Origin: Sipunculus nudus
Lineage: Eukaryota > Annelida > Sipuncula > Golfingiida > Sipunculidae
Assembly: GCA_026874595.1 (NCBI GenBank)
Contig: CM049307.1
Span: 7,279,579 to 7,343,578 of the forward strand
Reading direction: 5' to 3'
DNA length: 64,000 bases
The stretch's first letter is position 1, and every line of letters begins with the position of its first letter. Positions 45,112-57,459 of the stretch are shown piece by piece. The notes below the pieces were generated by a model. That model worked only from the letters and a program-made list of their open reading frames with translations. It was not told the origin of the DNA and did no database searches. Position numbers and translations under genes: made by a program.

Positions 45112-46047
45112 GGTCCTAGTGGGAATATCCAGGAAGACGTCGCAGGACTTCACAGTACACACAGCTGTAATTAATTCAATAAAAACAGATAGGTTATCCA
45201 TATTCTGAATTGAAAAAAAAAATAATCCACAATTTACCAGATTTACTGACACGCCTGTAATCCATGTCTAAGGATTAACCAGATCGGGTTAACCCGATAG
45301 ATCTATGTAATTTAGTTTTTTAAGACACTTTATACAGGTGTATTATATATCAGCCTATCACCTGATCACCACTAATACTATCGGGGTCTTCACGGAATAC
45401 TTTCATACATGTGCATTCTCGCTTCTAGGCACGCAATGTGACTAGATGTGCGAGTTGGTGACAAAATAATACAGAGCTCATTTTGCAATCTTTCATGTCA
45501 AAAAGGTTAATTTTACCGCCATTGTTTTGTTTCATAACTAAAGCAAAGAAAATCACTGGCATCGATTCAATCATCCATTCTACGCATTTATGTTGTAATA
45601 ACGCAGATGTACGTAACCTCAAAATAACCGAACTGTTGTGAAAACAGCTGGTCCAGGGCCCGGCAGCCTTGACCTTTTTTACCCTCGCGCGACCGCAGGA
45701 ATTGCTTGTAAACACAGCCACCGCACCGTGGTCTCCCTCAAAATAAACTCTGATTACCTTTAACCTAAATCTCAGGTGGTAATGGTGCTTTATAAGCGTT
45801 ACTATAAAATAAACACCTGTAGCCGTTACACCCCGCGTCATGTTTGTATTATGAACGGGGCAGATCTGAGACCTTTGTTTTGGATGAGGCTCGGCACTAA
45901 TGTTATTCATTACGGAGCGGGGTACCCCGGCTGGTTTAAACCAGTTATCGCACTGAATCGCTTTTAGGTAGCTCTCTATAAGTGTAACATAGGCAGTCTA
46001 CATCGCACAGCAGACGGTTAAAGAAGCCCACAGAAAACCAACCTGAA
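45112..46047. other. ABAT upstream region
   Basis: Less AT-rich than its surroundings between about 45640 and 45950. Contains a 16-bp palindrome ATCGGGTTAACCCGAT (45283-45298). A 161-codon ATG frame on the minus strand (45425-45910, starting MNNISAEPHPKQRS) has no recognised motif; it could be a divergent transcript's exon or chance. Confidence 0.4.
45977..45982 (+). promoter_or_regulatory. TATA-like box upstream of ABAT
   Basis: TATAAG, 66 bases before the proposed ABAT start codon. Suggested only by its position. No initiator or transcript data. Confidence 0.2.
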
Positions 46048-46102
46048 ATGCTAAGTTATAGAGCAGCGATCCAAAAGGCACTCCGGGCTGTAGCACCAAC
46101 AT
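46048..46102 (+). CDS. ABAT: ABAT (4-aminobutyrate aminotransferase), coding exon 1, mitochondrial presequence
   Basis: ATG opens MLSYRAAIQKALRAVAPT and the exon ends one base into the next codon at a perfect GTAAGT donor (46103). The peptide has Arg/Lys at 5, 10 and 13, no acidic residue and an amphipathic pattern, as expected of a mitochondrial targeting sequence. Its phase (1) fits exon 2 at 57460, which begins with the two missing bases; the junction codon becomes TTC (Phe). The assignment to ABAT rests on that phase match, on the location upstream on the same strand, and on the family's need for a presequence exon. It is an inference that RNA data would settle. Confidence 0.6.
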
Positions 46103-49100
46103 GTAAGTGTGATCGTTCATTTTGCATCTCTGTGTCAGTAATCCGTATTTATTATTAAAAATATTAGACCTGCTTTGCGCAGCATCCAGCAAAACCAACC
46201 CGTGCGGTCATCAGTACTGTTTGTGACTCCCAGATAGCCAGGCATTTGGCATTTGTGTAATGGTAGCCATCCTGTTTAGTCAAATGGTGTTACATACCAT
46301 GGGAAATTAAACAGATGTCATATATGGTGGATATAGACTGACCTGAAATAAATTATTATCATTGTATAGCCTTAACAGTAGTGCGTATATATATATATAT
46401 ATATATATACATATTTAAAATTATATATATCAAAGCATGTCATAGGTCCATATCTTTCCTTCAGTATGTATTTATATTGTTTAAAGTCCTAATATTCTGC
46501 AGTGAGTGAAGAGCTGACATATAGGTGGTGTTGGTTATGATGGGCATATGTAACAACTTCAGAAATATTAAATAGTACCCTTCTGATGATACAAAATACA
46601 TTCCTGCATTTTATGTTATTCAATATGATGGGAATGTCTGGATTCTTCAAACCCTGTATCTGTGCCCAGTTTGTAACTAAAATTGTGCTGTTTGTGGAGT
46701 TATCACAGGCTGTGATGATACAGACTTTGAAATTCAATTTTAAACTTTGTTAAATATAAGTTATGATATATCCTTGTGTTCAAGAAACATTGCTTGTTTT
46801 CTTAGCACTGAAGGTTTTATTGCTATATTAAAGATATATATATTTTTTTTTCATGTTTATGCTTATTCATATTATGTTTGTGATTAAAAATTATATTTTA
46901 TTTTGGCTGTTGAAGTAATTGGATAGATTCTGATAAAGTAATATTTTCTTTTACTTTCTGTGTAAACACCATTCATGTCCATTTTTATCTTGCATTCAAA
47001 ACAATGTGAAAGGAGCAGGTGTGTTCTTAAAATCACCTGACCTGCCACTCAGAGCATATTTAAAACTGTTTCTTAATGAGAACCCATGGCACTGAAAACT
47101 TTACTGTTCTGGGCAACTGGACAACCTTTGATGTAGAGCCCTGGCTCAGGGGGGATATGGACTAGTTCCCCTGTCCTGTATGGCACAGCCTGGTTCACTC
47201 AGGTGACCTCAGTGACCCTAGGGCCAAACAAGGACTGGACTGCTGGGCTGTTTGTGTCATCATTCATTGTATGATAGCTGACAAGCTGTGCTGGGCTTGT
47301 TGACATTGTACTGTTTTGCAGCTGTGTCAGCAAAGCTGTGCTTCAGAACAGTTGACAAAAATACGGGTGGTTTCAGATCATTTGCTCTCTACATTTCTGA
47401 TAAATCATACATCTGCTGTAGTCGATCCTGAAATAAATGTTTGGTTGCCCTGGGAAACAAGGGGAGTAGATAAGACTGTTGGTCTCATCTCATAATTAGT
47501 CTTCTCCCATGTGTAGTTTATCATAAATAAGTCTTTATTTTGCCCTTTTTACCCTATGTATAATCCTGACATACCTAGCTGTGAATGTCTAAACCCTAAT
47601 AAACTACTATTTAAAGAGGTTCTTTCCCTGAGCAAAATTAGAATATAGTTTCATTTTAAAGAGAATTGCCCAATAAGGCCCCTTACATAGAATCCATTCA
47701 TATCAGTGTTTAAACATTCCCTGTCAGGTGGTGCATGTTATATTTTCAGCTGTACTGACTTGAAATAAGTGATTTTCTCTTGCTTAATGATCTTCAAGTG
47801 TAACCTTCATAATAGGAGGTTATGTTTCCACCTGTGTTTGCTTGATTTGTTGCTTTTTTTGTGTGAGTGTAAAGCAAGACAATGCTAAAACCACCAAGTG
47901 ATTTCCACATAACTTTGTATAGGGGAGAGATATTGGCAAGGGAGGAACCTGTTAAATGTTGATGTGGATAATTTTAAAGAAACTGATAAATTAGGAATAT
48001 TTGTCCAGATTGAAATATGCAATCCAAATGTTTAATTCAAATTAAACCAATTTAGCAACTGGTAACAACTACTTGTGATGTATAATTTGTTTTAACACAA
48101 CTGTAATGTACAAGTCCTACAACCTCTGCAGTGTTGATCCAGTCCAGTGTTTGCCATTATACTATTGAACTCTGAAGCAAACATATTAAGTAAGAATTTT
48201 TTGTACCCTATATCCATATCCAGTCTAAAGGGATTGCATAACAGGCCCACATGTAGGGCACTCCAGGTACAGAATAACCACCTGTATTTAAGGCCTGAGA
48301 CAGATTTGCTTTAAACCCCTGAAAAAAATGCTCTGAGCAAACCAGCAAGGAGAGTGAAACTTGGAACAGGAAGGAAGCCTTTGGTAAAATTGCATTATTG
48401 GAAGTGGCCACAGTTCAAGCAAGGAAACCACCTGCTCGGATGAATGTTTTATGTTAAAAGCCTGGAACCCCAGTGAGACGGGCCCAGTAAATGTCTTACA
48501 GCTTCACATCAATATCTACAGTGCCCTTGTGTCCAGGGCACTTCGGTTAAATGGCTTAGTAAAGTGTGGATCTAAGATAGGACATGTAAAGCTTCTAATG
48601 TTGTTACTTTTTTTTGCAACATACAAAAAGCATAAAAATTTTAAGATTTATCACCATGAAATAGTTACCTTTCCTGAAGGCATTGACAGTAAAGCCCAGT
48701 ATTTGGTAATGTTCTGGTCTGTGTATGAAGTATAGTAAAAATGATTCATTGACTTTATGTGTGAATGAGGGTGAAATAACATCTGTTGCAAAATAATAAC
48801 AAAGTAATGCTCATTTTCATTGAAAAAGCTGATTTTCTTTTATTAAAATGGGATTAAATGAGCCAGCATCACAGGTGTCACCATGTAAATTTAATCACAT
48901 TTATACCAACCACATCTTATATGTGGTCTCGTCAGAAGTCATATTGCAGTATGGCAGGGTTGGCCTGTCAGTTTATAGGAATTTAAGTCTTTGGTTTCAT
49001 AGCCATAACGTGAATTTGATGGGTTTTCATGGAACTCCCTATAAATATTTAAATACAAGATATTTCACCAAGTTTAATTTATGCAGATCTGCTCCGATTT

Positions 49101-51114
49101 AATGAGGTAAGAGGTCACCAGACTTCTTTGTGGTTTCACCATGACAACTTACCAGGATTTTGATGGATTTGGATGAAATCAGGAAACTGGTTCTAAATAT
49201 AATTTACCAATAGGGGCCACCCTCTGTTAGCTACAATGGATCTTTGGTGACCTGATTAACTTTTTTAACTTTCTGACTTGGTGAAGTACTATATGAAAAG
49301 TACCTCACAGATCCTTGGAGATCTGCTGTTTTTGTGTTGGTATGCTGCGCAGTCAAATATCTCATTGTATGAGGATAACAGATATGTCAATGTTATCTGT
49401 TATGCATTTAGTGTTCCCCGTGGGCTGCTTTCCTCTTGTGGGCTGCCTCCTCTTTAAGTTATCAAACTCGTGAAAGGAAATGCCTTCTTCAGTATCAGTG
49501 TGAATATATATGAATCTCATGAATATTAATGACTCACAACTTCTATTACACACAGGCCACTCTTACCTCTAACTTTATAATGTGTTGGTTTATTTTGGGA
49601 GGGGTGGGTGGCTGCACTGTAGTGTTATTAAAATGTTATTAAAAATACATAATACATTAACCTGGTATTCAGTCTTATTAATGAAGATTTTTATCATAGA
49701 ATGTCAACTGTAACAGTGTATGTTTACATGCATTAGTATATATATATATTTAATGGTAATTAGCATAGTATTTTGTCCTTGTTTTCTTTTTGCCAAATAT
49801 AAAGCAGGGGTCATAATTCTTTGAAATTTTCACATTTCCAACGGAAAGGCATTAATACAGATTTGCCTTTCCTCAGAAAAATTTGCCTTTCGGCTACCGT
49901 CATATCAAAATTTCAGTCATACTTGGCTCAGTGTAAATCTGATCCTGCCAACATACATACACACTTGCATGCAAAAAGAACTGATTGTTTTCAATAGTAA
50001 CACTGTTATATCAGACACAATTGTGCAGTGAATACTGGTATATGTTACACATACAGGTTGGTAACATGATAGCCAGATTTTACTGGACATGTGTGGTGTA
50101 ATATATGTCACCACCCTGTCTGATGTCTGTTTCTGATAAGTGTTCTCATACATATCCTCAGCCACTGGCAGGTCAACTTTGTGTCCTTAACGTACAGGAT
50201 GTTGTGTTTGCCATGAGGTGCCCTGGAAAACAGACCAATACAGGAAAGAGCAAAGAAGTGAAGTAATGAGTTTTAGGTAAATGATAAGGCCAAAGTCATT
50301 GAAAAAAGATGTTTCAGTTGCATTTTATTTTGCTCAGACTACCTTTGTACATAATGATTTCCTGACATCTTAATTACACTGTTTTCCCATAATATACAGT
50401 TTGAAAATTTGTTATTTTTGTTTAATTATGTGTTTGTAATTTTATGTTATATTATGTGACACAAAGTGTTCATGATACATGAACATGACATGAAGCAGCA
50501 TTATTCTTTCAGATCATTATACCTTAGAGTTAACGTCTGCCGCCCTAGCTTAGTGAAGGTTACTTTTTACATCCTCTATATGTGAAAGGAAAAGATAGTG
50601 TATCAGTTAAATACTGTGGAAGTGGATTTGTTAGCGGGTTTTAATTTTGTGCTTTTAGAGGGAGCTAGCTTTGAACTTAATTAAGAACGTGTTATTTCAA
50701 TGCTTTGAGGACTGCAGCATTCTCGCCTAACACACGGTCACGTGGCTCTAGATGTGTGCGTCCATTGAGTTGAGGCTCCTTCAGCAGGATGTTATAGTCA
50801 TGTTCTAATAAGATGTCATAGCAAGTGATATCTCAATTGAAATGCCTTCCGTTTAATATTGATTTGTAGAAACAACTATGAAATAATTAGCATTTGAAGA
50901 CCTTTGGAACCCCCTCCTAATGACTTTGAAGTACGATGGAGGTGACAGCCAGCCAATTGTTTTAAGCTCTGTTTGTTGTTCACACATAGCTGACTGCTAC
51001 TAGTTAGTTATCACAGTTGTTGCTGTTGAGCAATTCTACTGAGTCAAATGCATGTCAAACAACGTCTTTGGGGCAGTACCACTGCATCATCAGATGTGAT
51101 TAGTCCCGGTTAAT
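46103..51114 (+). other. ABAT intron 1, first part
   Basis: No exon with coding features on either strand and no large mobile element recognised. A short (AT)n tract lies at about 46386-46411. Degenerate repeats related to those at 37.5 kb occur at about 48.95-49.25 kb. Confidence 0.45.
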
Positions 51115-51890
51115 TGTATCCGCCAAAGCAAAGTTTTGCGGATACAATGTTTTTGACCGGGTTATGCCGCTGTCGCTGCTGCCACGTTCATTTCCAGAAT
51201 AGAACTCTGAGACAACTGGACAGATTTTTCCAAAACTTACACAATTATTGTGTCACATGTGAACTGCCAGACAGATTTTCCTGAAACTTAACACGATTAT
51301 TGTGTCACATCTGACCTTTCTTCTCTCCAGTGCGTCCATCTGTGCGTCTGTTTTGACACATAAACCCACATATCTTTGGACTCGTTTGACTGTTCAGGCT
51401 AAAAAGTTTGCACAAATGTGGCCCATGGATAGCTTTATAACATATATAAAAAATGGTGGCGCCACCTGCAACCATTTTTGCACAGCGTCCATCTGTGCAT
51501 CTGCCTTTGGATAAAACCACTCATATCTCTGCAGTGAATGGACTTATTCACCTGAAATTTTCCATGTGTATTCATCCTGGATAGCTTTCTTAATGTATGA
51601 TAGTTGGCGCCATCTACATTCACATTCAGGCTGCAGACATCCAGGCATATATCTCAGGACTGGTTTGACATATCTTCCTAAAAGTTTGCAAGTATATACA
51701 TCTTGGATAGCTTTCTCCATTTTGTGGCAGGTGGCGCCACCTTCTTACACATTTCTGCTGCAGATATCCGTGCTAATATGCAACACCTCACTCTTATTTC
51801 CCCTTGCCACTCAATCCATGCCTCGCTTCACCCGTCCCACTCAGATTTTGGTGGATACATGTAGTCACTTGAAGACTACCCGTATTCTAG
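51115..51890 (+). mobile_element. HINE-like element b1 in ABAT intron 1
   Basis: 5' end TGTATCCGCCAAAGC ... GCGGATACAATGTTTTT folds as TATCCGC/GCGGATA. Near the 3' end TTTGGTGGATACA is the inverse of the start (12 of 13), then hairpin GTAGTC-ACTTGAA-GACTAC, then CCGTATTCTAG and TT. The interior has one set of the two b modules, with exact GGTGGCGCCACC at 51455 and 51730 and a degenerate copy at about 51604. The shorter relative of b2 (776 against 1613 bp), because it has fewer module copies. Confidence 0.75.
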
Positions 51891-52726
51891 TTATGTATTG
51901 TTCAAACTTTGCAGTCACGGTATTCAGTCACATGTAGCATGTTCACAGTCACCTAGAGTCAGTTAGGTAGGAGGTAGGTTGCGCTACAAAACTATCTTTT
52001 ATGTAATTGTTTAATAATTTGATACAAAATGAATTACCTATACAAACTGATTTGCCCGAAAATTCAAACTGCGCTAATGATGTAATATAAAAAAAGAGCA
52101 AAAATTTCGACACACCAAATTAACCACTTCCACAGTATAGTTTAAAATGTTAATGATCATATGTTAAAAGTGATAAATTTAAATGTTTATTTGATAGAAT
52201 ATATAACACTCAAGACTTATATGCAAAAACTGTTAGATATGACCTTCAATAAATTTTATTGATAAATCAGACGTTAAATAAATATTAATTTGAAAATGTT
52301 TAAATGGGAGACCGAATATATGCCACACTGCTTAGTTAGAGAATTAAAAACTTAGGTTTGATGTTCAGTATTGTAAATTATCATTTGCTGCATGATTTGT
52401 AACTATTGACAGGTAGGCTGATCTGTGGTAGAGCTCTTGACCATGAATATTCCTCACTGTGTAGCCATAACATGTGGTGGTGATGATACAGTTATCAGTT
52501 CTCCTTGGGTAATATCATAATGGCTACATTTGACATACATGTAGAGGTGCATGTGAACAAGGGGACCACTTGAATATAGGGTAACAACCATTAAAGGTCT
52601 GGTGTAGCCTGCAGACTTGTATGTAAATGTATAGCTCTGATCAGGAGCAGAGTAAATAAGGCACAGAGAGGAAATGTAAAATGGTGTAGATAACAAAAGG
52701 CCAAATATCAGTATACTTGTATTAAT
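51891..52726 (+). other. ABAT intron 1, between elements b1 and c
   Basis: AT-rich intronic sequence with no coding exon recognised. Confidence 0.45.
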
Positions 52727-52768
52727 TGTATCCCCAGACAAAGTCGGGGGATACTATGTTTTCATACC

Positions 52769-52800
52769 GGTCCCGCCGCCGCCGCCGCCGCCGCCGCCGC
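52769..52800 (+). repeat. (CCG)n trinucleotide tract in element c
   Basis: About ten CCG triplets following ACCGGTCC. Elements b1 and b2 have degenerate CCG/CTG-rich sequence at the same place (after GACCGGG), so this is a module of the element and not a chance microsatellite. Confidence 0.9.
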
Positions 52801-52902
52801 ATATGAATCTTGTTGGCGCGATAACCCAAAAAATATTTCACGGAACTTTACCAAACTTGGTATATGTATAGATATGGGTAAGAGGACGACGCCTATTTAA
52901 AA

Positions 52903-52917
52903 TGAGGTCATGACCTT
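52903..52917 (+). promoter_or_regulatory. Inverted AGGTCA palindrome
   Basis: AGGTCATGACCT, two AGGTCA half-sites facing each other without spacing, the classic palindromic arrangement for some nuclear receptors. It lies in the unique 5' part of element c. Binding in vivo is unknown. Confidence 0.3.
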
Positions 52918-53329
52918 TACTAGGAGAGTGTCCTTGACCTTGAATAGGTCCAATTTCGGGGAAAATCACACAAATTCTTTAATATCTCAAGAAATTTTGC
53001 ATGGATTTATCCCAAAATCAAGTTGATGGAAGATCATGGATAGGGTTGTCATGTTCCAGAAACTGGTGGCGCCACCTATTATTCTTTACTTGTTTTCGTG
53101 CCGTTTAATACCCCCTAAATTGCCACCTTACAGCACTGTGAGCATTATAAGTCAAAAACTAATGGACAGATTTCTTTTATATTATGCATATACATAGGTA
53201 TGGGTTATGGGATGATGCTTATTTAAATTGGGGTCATGACCTTTCCTATGATAGTGGCCTTGACCTTGAATATTGCCATATATGGTGAAAATCACACACC
53301 TCTTATGATATCTCCAGTGTTGATAGCCA

Positions 53330-55450
53330 TATGGATTTCAAACATGACTTATGTATGGCCAACCACTAAAGTAAGAACCCTATAGGTTCTAGGGTCATGA
53401 GGTCAAAGGTCAAGGTCACTGGACTGGCATTTTAAAAGATACTGTGGATGCATTTTAAGCCAAACTTTCATCCCAGGTCTTCCATCTTGAATATATAGCT
53501 CACTTGCCAATAATGGATGATCCATATAAATTTTGGGGTCACAAGGTCAAAGGTCAAGGCCACAGGAGCTATCTGTCCAAAAATTAGTTTCTGGATGATA
53601 ATTCCTGCTTTTATTGATGTATGGATTTCAAACTTGACTTATATATGTCCCATTGGAAAAGCAAGACCCAAATTGATTTTGGGGTCATGAGGTCAAAGGT
53701 CAAGGTCACAGGAAACCTCTATAAAAAGATTGTGGATGCATTTTCAGCCAAACAATTCATCTCAGATCTTTCATCTTGCACATATAGTTCACCTGCCAAG
53801 AGTGGAAGACCCCTATCAATTTTGAGGTCACAAGGTCAAAGGTGAAGGTCACAGGAGCCATATGTCCAAAAATTAGTTTCTGGATGATAATTCCTGCTTT
53901 TATTGATGTATGGATTTCAAACTTGACTTATATATGTCCCATTGGAAAAGCAAGACCCAAATTGATTTTGGGGTCATGAGGTCAAAGGTCAAGGTCACAT
54001 CTTTAAAAAGATGTGGATGCATTTTCAGCCAAACATTTCATCTCAGATCTTTCATCTTGCACATTTAGTTCACCTGCCAAGAGAGGAAGAACCCTATCAG
54101 TTTTGAAGTCACAAGGTCAAAGGTGAAGGTCACAGGAGCCATCTGTCCAAAAATTAGTTTCTGGATGATAATTCCTTCTTTTATTGATGTTTGGATTTCA
54201 AACTTGACTTGTATTTGACCCATTGGAAAAGCAAGACCGGAATTGAATTTGGGGTCATAAGGTCAAAGGTCAAGGTCACAGGAAACCTCTATAAAAAGAT
54301 TGTGGATGCATTTTCAGCCAAACAATTCATCTCAGATCTTTCATCTTGCACATATAGTTCACCTGCCAAGAGTGGAAGACCCCTATCAATTTTGAGGTCA
54401 CAAGGTCAAAGGTGAAGGTCACAGGAGCCATATGTCCAAAAATTAGTTTCTGGATGATAATTCCTGCTTTTATTGATGTATGGATTTCAAACTTGACTTA
54501 TATATGTCCCATTTGAAAAGCAAGACCCAAATTGATTTTGGGGTCATGAGGTCAAAGGTCAAGGTCACATCTTTAAAAAGATGTGGATGCATTTTCAGCC
54601 AAACATTTCATCTCAGGTCTTTCATCTTGCACATATAGTTCACCTGCCAAGAGAGGAAGAACCCTATCAGTTTTGAGGTCACAAGGTCAAAGGTGAAGGT
54701 CACAGGAGCCATCTGTCCAAAAATTAGTTTCTGGATTTTAATTCCATCTTTTACTGATGTATGGATTTCAAACTTGGCTTTGTTATTGACCCATTAGAAA
54801 AGCAAGACCCAAATTGATTTTGGGGTCATGAGGTCAAAGGTCAAGGTCACAGGAAACCTCTTTAAAAAGATTGTGGATGCATTTTCAGCCAAAAAATTCA
54901 TCTCAGATATTTCCTCTTGCACATATAGTTCACCTGCCAAGAGTGGAAGACCCCTATCAATTTTGAGGTCACAAGGTCAAAGATGAAGGTCACAGGAGCC
55001 ATATGTCCAAAAATTAGTTTCTGGATGATAATTCCTGCTTTTATTGATGTATGGATTTCAAACTTGACTTGTATATGTCCCATTGGAAAAGTAAGACCAA
55101 AATTGATTTTGGGGTCATGAGGTCAAAGGTCAAGGTCACAGGACACATCTTTAAAAAGATTGTGAATGCATTTTCAGCCAAACATTTCATCTCATATCTT
55201 TCATCTTGCACATATAGTTCTCCTGCCAAGAGAGGAAGAACACTATCAATTTTGAGGTCACAAGGTCAAAGGTGAAGGTCACAGGAGCCATCTGTCCAAA
55301 AATAAGTTTCTGGATGATAATTCCTGCTTTATTGATGTATAGATTTCAAACTTGACTTGCATATGTCCCATTGGAAAAGCAAGACCCAAATTGATTTTGG
55401 GGTTATGAGATCAAAGGTCAAGGTCACAGGACACATCTTTTAAAAGATCA
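53330..55450 (+). repeat. Dimeric tandem array (about 570-bp higher-order unit) with AGGTCA clusters
   Basis: The landmark GGATTTCAAACTTGACTT recurs at 53621, 53910, 54191, 54480, 54761 and 55051 (alternating 281 and 289 bp, so every second copy is 570-571 bp apart). Each unit carries two clusters: AGGTCAAAGGTCAAGGTCAC and AGGTCAAAGGTGAAGGTCAC or similar. The first cluster contains direct AGGTCA repeats with one base between (DR1) plus an adjoining TCAAGGTCA. Confidence 0.92.
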
Positions 55451-55620
55451 AGGTCACAGGACCAACATCTTCAACAAGATTGTGGAATCGTTAGATGGAA
55501 TAAACAATAAATATGCCAAGTGTCAGTATATGCTGCTAAAAATGGGGGTCTGTTCTTGTAGGAGGGGGGCCTACTATGTCTGGGGATACTCTGGCACCTG
55601 CGGTGCCAAGAAATGTCTAG

Positions 55621-57459
55621 TTGTAAACTGCAGGCAGTGTAATCCTGTAAAATACCTAGTGGTCATACCTACCTCCATGTAATGCACAGTACAGTCAGAC
55701 ACTGCAGTAGTTATACACCGGAGTGCATGGACATTATTATATACTGTTAATTCAACCAGTTCAATTGACTTATAATTTTGATATATTTCTATTAAAATAT
55801 AAACTGTGAGTTTATTAATAAATTGTGTGGTTTGATACAAATTTTTTCAAAAATCAAGTTTTTATCAAATTTGCAGTTTTCGCTATGGCCAGATGCTCAT
55901 ATATGTATATTAATGAACCTAGACTAGACCCTGAAATTTGATGATGATTTCAAGGTACACATGAAATAATTCCCATTTGTAACATAGAGTTTTAATAATA
56001 TATTAAAGGGAGATTGTCCAGTTTATCAGCCTATCCTTTTTCAGAATTGTGATTTGCGTTTGTTTCTTGGACAATGTATGAATAAGTAACTCGTCAAATG
56101 CACAGTTTTACCACCCGTGAATAAATATGAATGTAAAGTGTTCTGATGTCCTGTAAGGACCTCTTAGGAGTTGTAATGGCTTATCACAGTTAATAAATAT
56201 GATGTTTAAATTATTGGTCATCTGAAATAATGCTCATTGCTGATTAGACTTTTGTGGAGGTATTTTTTAAAATATTATTAATAACATTCTGATTCCTTAA
56301 GTAGATTTGGAATATTAATGAAACAACACTTTAAAAATGAGGACCAGTTAGAAATTAGAAATGTGTCAGGTAAAGTCCTGTGACTCCTGGTTGTACATTG
56401 CACACTGAAGACTTTTTCAGATGGTGCGTGCCTCAGCATGTCCTTGTTTTCATAATGCACATCAGTATTCATTTATATTTGTGTCAGCCATAGAAAATGG
56501 TATTGTTTATGAATCCTTGACCTTGACTTTAGTGTGCATGCCTGGATGACATATCATTGACAGTTCTGTTAAATGTCATTAAAGGAGTTGCTCTCATTAT
56601 AAAACACAACTCTCTGGCGCTTTGTGAAAGCAGTGATACCCATATTGAGTGGAGTGATAAGATGGAATGTGAAAAATAAAAAAAACACAAAAAAACCAAG
56701 TGTCATCCGGCACAAATGGCAAATATAGAATATTAAGATTATTGGTTATGTAAATGAATAGTTTGAGATGTTTAAGTTGATGTATGAAAATAAGTGCAGG
56801 ATTGCTCTGTGAAATAATTAACTTTATACAGGAACAAGTGATTAGGTTTCTTATTTACTGATAATTCATGTATGGAACATAATTGTAAAGCTGTCTGTTC
56901 AAAGTCTTTATCTATACTTGGCTGGGTTGTAGTGATTAGTATTTGTCAACTGTCTTCCTTTGGGACTATCTTTCCTCCCATCAAGCCATCTTTCCAACTA
57001 CTGGTATTTATTAGCAACACACATTTGGTAAGGTTTTTGCTAGAATGTTAAATTTTGACATCCAGTCAGAAATAGGTGAAGTCTCCCACAAATTTTAAAC
57101 TAGGTGGGTGTGACCTCATTACTTTAGATATTCATAAAAAAATCAATTTCTCCTCAAAACCATTTGCACCATGTGCTGTTATATTATGACATCAAGTTCA
57201 TCCAGTTACACTTGTAGGTTCATTTACCAGAGATGTGGTAGATAGGTCACCATGACCTTATAAATTGGAGAGGTTATACAGTTAAAGTCCATGATAAATA
57301 TATCCTTTCCTATTTTAATAATATTTTATTAGTTCTCTACAATGTTGATTAATAAATTAAACACTTTAAATTTTATTTTTGAATGTATAATAATTTTTAT
57401 TCTCTTGTCAACCAAACTGCATCTTTTAAATTTTAATTAATCACTTATCATTCAAACAG
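55621..57459 (+). other. ABAT intron 1, last part
   Basis: No other exon recognised. The acceptor of exon 2 is preceded by a T/C/A-rich stretch ending CATTCAAACAG. Confidence 0.5.

Larger units (their letters stand above)
52727..55620 (+). mobile_element. HINE-like element c in ABAT intron 1, with AGGTCA-rich tandem units
   Basis: 5' end TGTATCCCCAGACAAAGTC then GGGGGATACTATGTTTT folds as TATCCCC/GGGGATA. Near the 3' end TGTCTGGGGATACT is the inverse of the start (13 of 14), then the perfect hairpin GGCACC-TGC-GGTGCC, then AAATGTCTAG and TT. After a (CCG)n run (52769-52800) and one GGTGGCGCCACC (53065), the interior is a tandem array of 281-290-bp units. The segment GGATACTATGTTTT next to the 5' hairpin is shared with b1 and b2. 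Non-coding; the 74-codon open frames that recur every 570 bp are repeat shadows. Confidence 0.75.

Noticed and set aside
41459-45252. Several long minus-strand open frames with SFVHCHTSVTRIH-type repeats
   Set aside because: They are translations of the 35-bp/54-bp minisatellite periods; no independent coding evidence.
53621-55275. Three similar 74-codon frames beginning MDFKLDLY
   Set aside because: They follow the 570-bp repeat unit of element c; a non-coding tandem array.
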